The translations under genes were made by a program, and so were the position numbers. From Holophagales bacterium (GTDB taxonomy: Bacteria; Acidobacteriota; Thermoanaerobaculia; Multivoradales; Multivoraceae), in contig VXSP01000009.1 of the NCBI GenBank assembly GCA_009837885.1, positions 1 through 64,000 on the forward strand: a DNA stretch of 64,000 nt, given 5' to 3'. The notes below the pieces were generated by a model. It was not told where the DNA came from, searched no databases, and saw nothing but the letters and a program-made list of their open reading frames with translations. Of the stretch, positions 60,849 through 64,000 are shown piece by piece (position 1 is the first letter of the stretch; each line of letters begins with the position of its first letter).

Positions 60849-63205
60849 AGCGCTTCGCTCTGGCCGCCGGTGATGTCGAAGAAGGCGCCGACGCTCTTCA
60901 GCGTGACGAGCAGCCGGTACTGGGTGTCGCGTCGGAGCGCGGTGCGGAAATCGGCCACTTCGAACCGCAGGCCGTAGCAGCAGGCTCTGAAGTCGACGAC
61001 ATGACGCTGGATCTGCAGGATCTGCTGTTCGATGTCGTAGCTCACCATGCTGTTCACCCGCAGCTTGTTCGGGATCACGTCGAGACCGGTCGAAACCTGG
61101 ACGTGGTGGCGGCGCGTCCGGTCGAGTTCCGCGTTGCGGCGGACCGCCCAGCGCAGGCCGACCGAACCGGTGGCGCCGACGCCCAGCGTCGCGGAAACGC
61201 TGGTGGAGGAAACCTGAGAAAAGAGCGTGTCGTAGAGCGCGTCGAAGCGGAGGCCCGTGCGCCGGGACGGATTGAACCGGAGAAGGGCGCCGATCGGGCC
61301 GTTCGGGCTCGTGAGTGAGCGATCCGCGGAGCGCAGCAGGGCCTTCTCGCTGTCGAGCGAGAAGTCCCGGAAGAACTGGACCGACAGGATCTCGAAGGCG
61401 CCGCCCTGCTCGGGATCGGCGGGTTTGGCCAGCAGTCGGTTGTAGAGACTGACGCGGGCGACGTTGCGGCCGCGGAGGTTGTCGATCTCGTCGAAGAGCG
61501 GGATGCGGAGACGGTCGTCAAAGTCCTCGAAGTAGGCGTAGGCCACGCGCGGCTCGATGACGTGCTTCATTCGCGAGAAGCGTCCGCCTTCGGCGAGATC
61601 GAAGATGCGGGACAATCCGGGGCCGACGATCTCCGCGCGAGCGGTCGGAACCAGCCGCACCAGATCCTGGCCCCGGAAGTCCGTTGTCGTCATCATCTCT
61701 CGCCGTTCCTGAGCGCTGATCAGGCTGTCTCCGTACCAGGTGAGGTGACCGCCGGCCGTCAGCGACAGCGAGAACCAGCTCGCCAGCGGAATCGGGACGC
61801 TGATCTCCGGCTCGAGATGGGCGCGCCCGTAGCGGCCGATGCGTCGCGCCGACCGGTTCGTGTCGAGGTAGTGCAGCGAGCTCTTCACCTGAAAGTAGAG
61901 GGGCGAGCTTCCCAGCCGTGTGGAGCGCAGCTTGTACTCGATCTCGGGAAGCTGGCGGAGCTGGACCTCGCGGCTGGCCGAAATGAACGTCTTGCGCTGA
62001 TCGAGCTGGACGTTGAGCGACTGGTTGCCCCAGTTTCGCGAGATGAAGGCCGTCGAGTAGAGCTGGCGCAGGCTGTTGCGGTCGACGCGACGTTCGAAGT
62101 CGCGGAAGAACTCGAAGTCGGACACGTCCTCGAAGCGGATGACGCCGCGGAATCCCCCGGGAAGATCCCGCGACTGGTGATTCCAGCGCATGCGCCAGCG
62201 GCGCTCGCCGCGCTCCGTATCGTCGATCAGGTAGCCGTCGAACTCGCCCGCCGTGCCTTCGGTCGGGCGGTAGCGGAACTCGGTGCCCAGGCCCCAGAAG
62301 GGCTCCGTGGAGAAGGCCTGGGTACTGCCGCTCGGGGCGCCGGCATAGAGGTCCACGTTGAAGGTGGCGTCGTAGCTCCGGTTGATCGCCCAGTAATAGG
62401 CGAGACCGAGCGACGGGCCGCGGCGGGTGGAGAAGCCGGGCTTCGGCGTCAGGAAGCCGCTCACCCTGGAGCTCTGGACCGGCCACAGCATGTAGGGCAG
62501 GTAGACGAGCGGCACCTTCCTGGTCCGGAAGGAGACGCCGCGGGTCTTGGCGTAGCCGTTGGCGTTCACGTCGACGCGCTTCGCGCGGAAGCTCCAGTCC
62601 GGCGCTTTGCCGTCGTCCCCGACCTCGCAGGCGGTGAACTGGGCGTCGAGGATCGTGAAGCGGTCCTCGCTCAGCATGTGGACCGCCGCGCCGGTGAAGA
62701 AGAGGTCGGCGCCGATGTTGCCGTCCGCGTCGAAGATCGAGGCCGTTTCGGCCGACACGTCGAACTCGAGCCGCGAACCCCGCAGCACTTCGTTGCCTCG
62801 CATCAGGACGACCGGGCCCTCGGCCTCGAAGCGTTCGTTCGCGTGGTCGTACACCGCCCGATCGCCGGAGACCTGGTAGTCGCGGAGCCGGATCCAGAAC
62901 CCGTTCGAGAGCGTGTGCTGCTCCTCGAACGTGCCCTCCATGGCGCCGGCCCAACCTTCCACCTGTCCGGGACCGGACTCGTCCTCGACCGCGAAGCTGA
63001 AGGTGTTGGCGCCGGGAGGCGGTGGCGGTCCGGTATCCGCGGGTTCCTCCGCCGCGGCTTCGGTCGCGTCGGGGGCGGGTTCTTCGACCGCCGCCGGAGC
63101 GTCCTCCGGGGACGCCTCGGCGGCTTCAGGCTCCTGGGCCACGGCGGCGGCCGTCACGGTCAGGGCCAGCAACACGGCGGCGACCGGCTGGTCAGCGCTA
63201 GACAT
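60845..63205 (-). CDS. lptD: LPS-assembly outer-membrane protein LptD
   Basis: 786 aa. Signal peptide to AVAQ, an acidic Ala/Glu/Pro linker (25-65), an OstA/LptA-like beta-jellyroll (about 75-210: NGFWIRLRDYQVSGDRAVYDHANERFEAEG), then the barrel with KVPLVYLPYMLWPVQSSRVSGFLTP, the lumen-gate region typical of LptD. Cys in FTACEVG near the N-terminus and the Cys pair in DFRACCYGLRFEV near the C-terminus are the expected disulfide partners. It inserts LPS into the outer leaflet, indicating that this organism is diderm and makes LPS. Confidence 0.95.
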   Translation of the reverse strand: MSSADQPVAAVLLALTVTAAAVAQEPEAAEASPEDAPAAVEEPAPDATEAAAEEPADTGPPPPPGANTFSFAVEDESGPGQVEGWAGAMEGTFEEQHTLSNGFWIRLRDYQVSGDRAVYDHANERFEAEGPVVLMRGNEVLRGSRLEFDVSAETASIFDADGNIGADLFFTGAAVHMLSEDRFTILDAQFTACEVGDDGKAPDWSFRAKRVDVNANGYAKTRGVSFRTRKVPLVYLPYMLWPVQSSRVSGFLTPKPGFSTRRGPSLGLAYYWAINRSYDATFNVDLYAGAPSGSTQAFSTEPFWGLGTEFRYRPTEGTAGEFDGYLIDDTERGERRWRMRWNHQSRDLPGGFRGVIRFEDVSDFEFFRDFERRVDRNSLRQLYSTAFISRNWGNQSLNVQLDQRKTFISASREVQLRQLPEIEYKLRSTRLGSSPLYFQVKSSLHYLDTNRSARRIGRYGRAHLEPEISVPIPLASWFSLSLTAGGHLTWYGDSLISAQERREMMTTTDFRGQDLVRLVPTARAEIVGPGLSRIFDLAEGGRFSRMKHVIEPRVAYAYFEDFDDRLRIPLFDEIDNLRGRNVARVSLYNRLLAKPADPEQGGAFEILSVQFFRDFSLDSEKALLRSADRSLTSPNGPIGALLRFNPSRRTGLRFDALYDTLFSQVSSTSVSATLGVGATGSVGLRWAVRRNAELDRTRRHHVQVSTGLDVIPNKLRVNSMVSYDIEQQILQIQRHVVDFRACCYGLRFEVADFRTALRRDTQYRLLVTLKSVGAFFDITGGQSEAL

Positions 63206-63320
63206 CTCGGCTATGACTCACCGTCAGGATCGCGATGACGGCTCTGCCGTCCGGGACGCCCTGTGCATGGTGGTCATGCTAGCAATTGCCGGGCCAACTC
63301 GAGGCGTCGGTTCCGGTCGG

Positions 63321-63349
63321 TTGACAGTCCCGCTGGGCCGTTTCAGAGT
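63321..63349 (+). promoter_or_regulatory. Probable ruvX-mltG promoter
   Basis: -35 TTGACA (63321-63326), 17-base spacer, -10 CAGAGT (63344-63349). The predicted start of transcription is within a few bases of the ruvX GTG at 63359, implying a very short leader. Confidence 0.5.
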
Positions 63350-63358
63350 GACCGCACT

Positions 63359-63772
63359 GTGCGTCTTCTCGGCATCGATCTGGGCGAGAAGCGTGTCGGT
63401 GTGGCGACGGGGGACTCACAGGTGGGCGTCGCGGTGCCGCACTCGACGATCCGGCGCACCGGGGACCGGCAGGTGATCGCGGAACTCAGGGCGCTGGCGG
63501 CCGATTCCGGGGCCGAGGTGCTCGTCGTTGGCGAGCCGCGGCGGCTGGACGGCTCCGTGGGGCCGGCGGCCGAGCGTGCTCGCTCCTTCGCCCGGAAGCT
63601 GGGCGAGGCCTGCGATCTGCCGGTCCGGACGGTGAACGAATCGCTGACCTCGGTGGAGGCGGAGCGCCGGCTACGGGCGGTGGGTGTCGATCCGCGGCGG
63701 CACCCGGAGCGGGTCGACGCGGTAGCGGCGCAGATCCTCCTCGAGGAGGAGCTTGGCCGGGAGACCGGATGA
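63359..63772 (+). CDS. ruvX: Putative pre-16S rRNA nuclease RuvX/YqgF
   Basis: 137 aa, standard length. RNase H-like fold: LLGIDLGEKRVGVATGDS (first catalytic Asp), EVLVVGEPRRLDGSVGPAAERARSFARKL, VRTVNESLTSVEAE (catalytic Glu), and HPERVDAVAAQILLEEEL (last Asp). The GTG start gives the family N-terminus; the frame open back to 63263 adds unrelated sequence. Its position next to mltG is a conserved pairing. Confidence 0.94.
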   Translation: MRLLGIDLGEKRVGVATGDSQVGVAVPHSTIRRTGDRQVIAELRALAADSGAEVLVVGEPRRLDGSVGPAAERARSFARKLGEACDLPVRTVNESLTSVEAERRLRAVGVDPRRHPERVDAVAAQILLEEELGRETG

Positions 63773-64000
63773 AGCGGAGGAAGCCGCCGCGCCGTCGCCG
63801 CAGGCGGCGCCTGCTGCCGTGGCTCGCGGCCGGCGCCGTTGCGATGCTGGCGGCCCTCGCCGCCGCGGCGGCCGGTCTTGTCGCCTGGGCGGAACGGGAA
63901 CTCGAACAGCCGCGGGGAACGGAGATCGTCGAGCTGACCATCGAGCGCGGCGCGCCGATGACCGCGATCCTCGACCAGTTGGCCGCGGCCAACGTCGTCG
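63769..64000 (+). CDS. mltG: Endolytic murein transglycosylase MltG, N-terminal part (runs off the right edge)
   Basis: 77 codons present. Arginine-rich cytoplasmic start (KRRKPPRRRRRRR), one membrane helix (WLAAGAVAMLAALAAAAAGLVAW), then EIVELTIERGAPMTAILDQLAAANVV, the beginning of the YceG LysM-like domain. ATGA overlaps the ruvX stop. Confidence 0.85.
   Translation, partial: MKRRKPPRRRRRRRLLPWLAAGAVAMLAALAAAAAGLVAWAERELEQPRGTEIVELTIERGAPMTAILDQLAAANVV

Overview
The window comes from a GC-rich diderm bacterium, most likely an Acidobacteriota relative. This is an inference. It rests on an Oar-type TonB receptor with an N-terminal carboxypeptidase-regulatory-like domain, a TPR-sulfatase fusion, an LptD outer-membrane LPS assembly protein, PEGA-domain surface proteins, and a meso-diaminopimelate-type MurE. 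Codon use is strongly G/C-ending, so many long antisense frames are open. There are no rRNA genes, CRISPR arrays, transposases or phage genes.

Layout. 1-6 kb (minus strand): the end-truncated start of a lipoprotein carrying a 12-base homopolymer, a membrane-anchored sulfatase-superfamily/TPR protein, a gene-free stretch with a long inverted repeat, and a TonB-dependent receptor. 6-14.4 kb (minus): a catabolic operon with a DapA/NAL-family lyase, a tripartite TRAP transporter, an SDR whose catalytic residues look lost, a proline racemase/hydroxyproline epimerase-family enzyme with a Ser/Cys pair, an aldo/keto reductase and an M28 peptidase lipoprotein. 14.6-18.3 kb: a sodium:solute symporter, and a divergent pair made of an ornithine-cyclodeaminase-family reductase and a threonine-dehydratase-like PLP enzyme. 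18.4-24.7 kb (plus): an iron/phosphonate-type ABC importer, an MFS transporter preceded by a degenerate 24-bp tandem repeat, and a homolog of eukaryotic sterol C14/C7 reductases. An initiator tRNA with its own promoter and terminator follows on the minus strand.

24.9-47.4 kb (plus) is the housekeeping core: ftsB, mfd and two PpiC/SurA-type periplasmic chaperones, then the dcw cluster mraZ-rsmH-ftsL-ftsI-murE-murF-mraY-murD-ftsW-murG-murC-ftsQ-ftsA-ftsZ, with most genes overlapping by 1-26 bases. murB and ddl are absent. In front of mraZ are four boxes at exact 10-bp spacing that look like an MraZ operator. 47.4-50 kb is an accessory island of unrecognised genes and a domain remnant between ftsZ and argS. 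52-58.4 kb is a translationally coupled five-gene glycosylation operon (a LmbE deacetylase-GT2 fusion, three more glycosyltransferases, and a PEGA protein). 58.4-64 kb holds ogt, two nucleotide-sugar reductases coupled to lptD, ruvX and the start of mltG.

The most unusual signal is a family of six dispersed palindromic elements (near 0.2, 2.8, 8.0, 16.06, 18.3 and 28.8 kb). Their stem sequences differ, but pairing is preserved. Five carry more than one hairpin, and five are followed by the tail GCGCACC (usually extended to GCGCACCCAG). Three of them lie inside reading frames exactly where they encode the basic n-region of a lipoprotein signal peptide, and a fourth ends 22 bases before a lipoprotein start codon.
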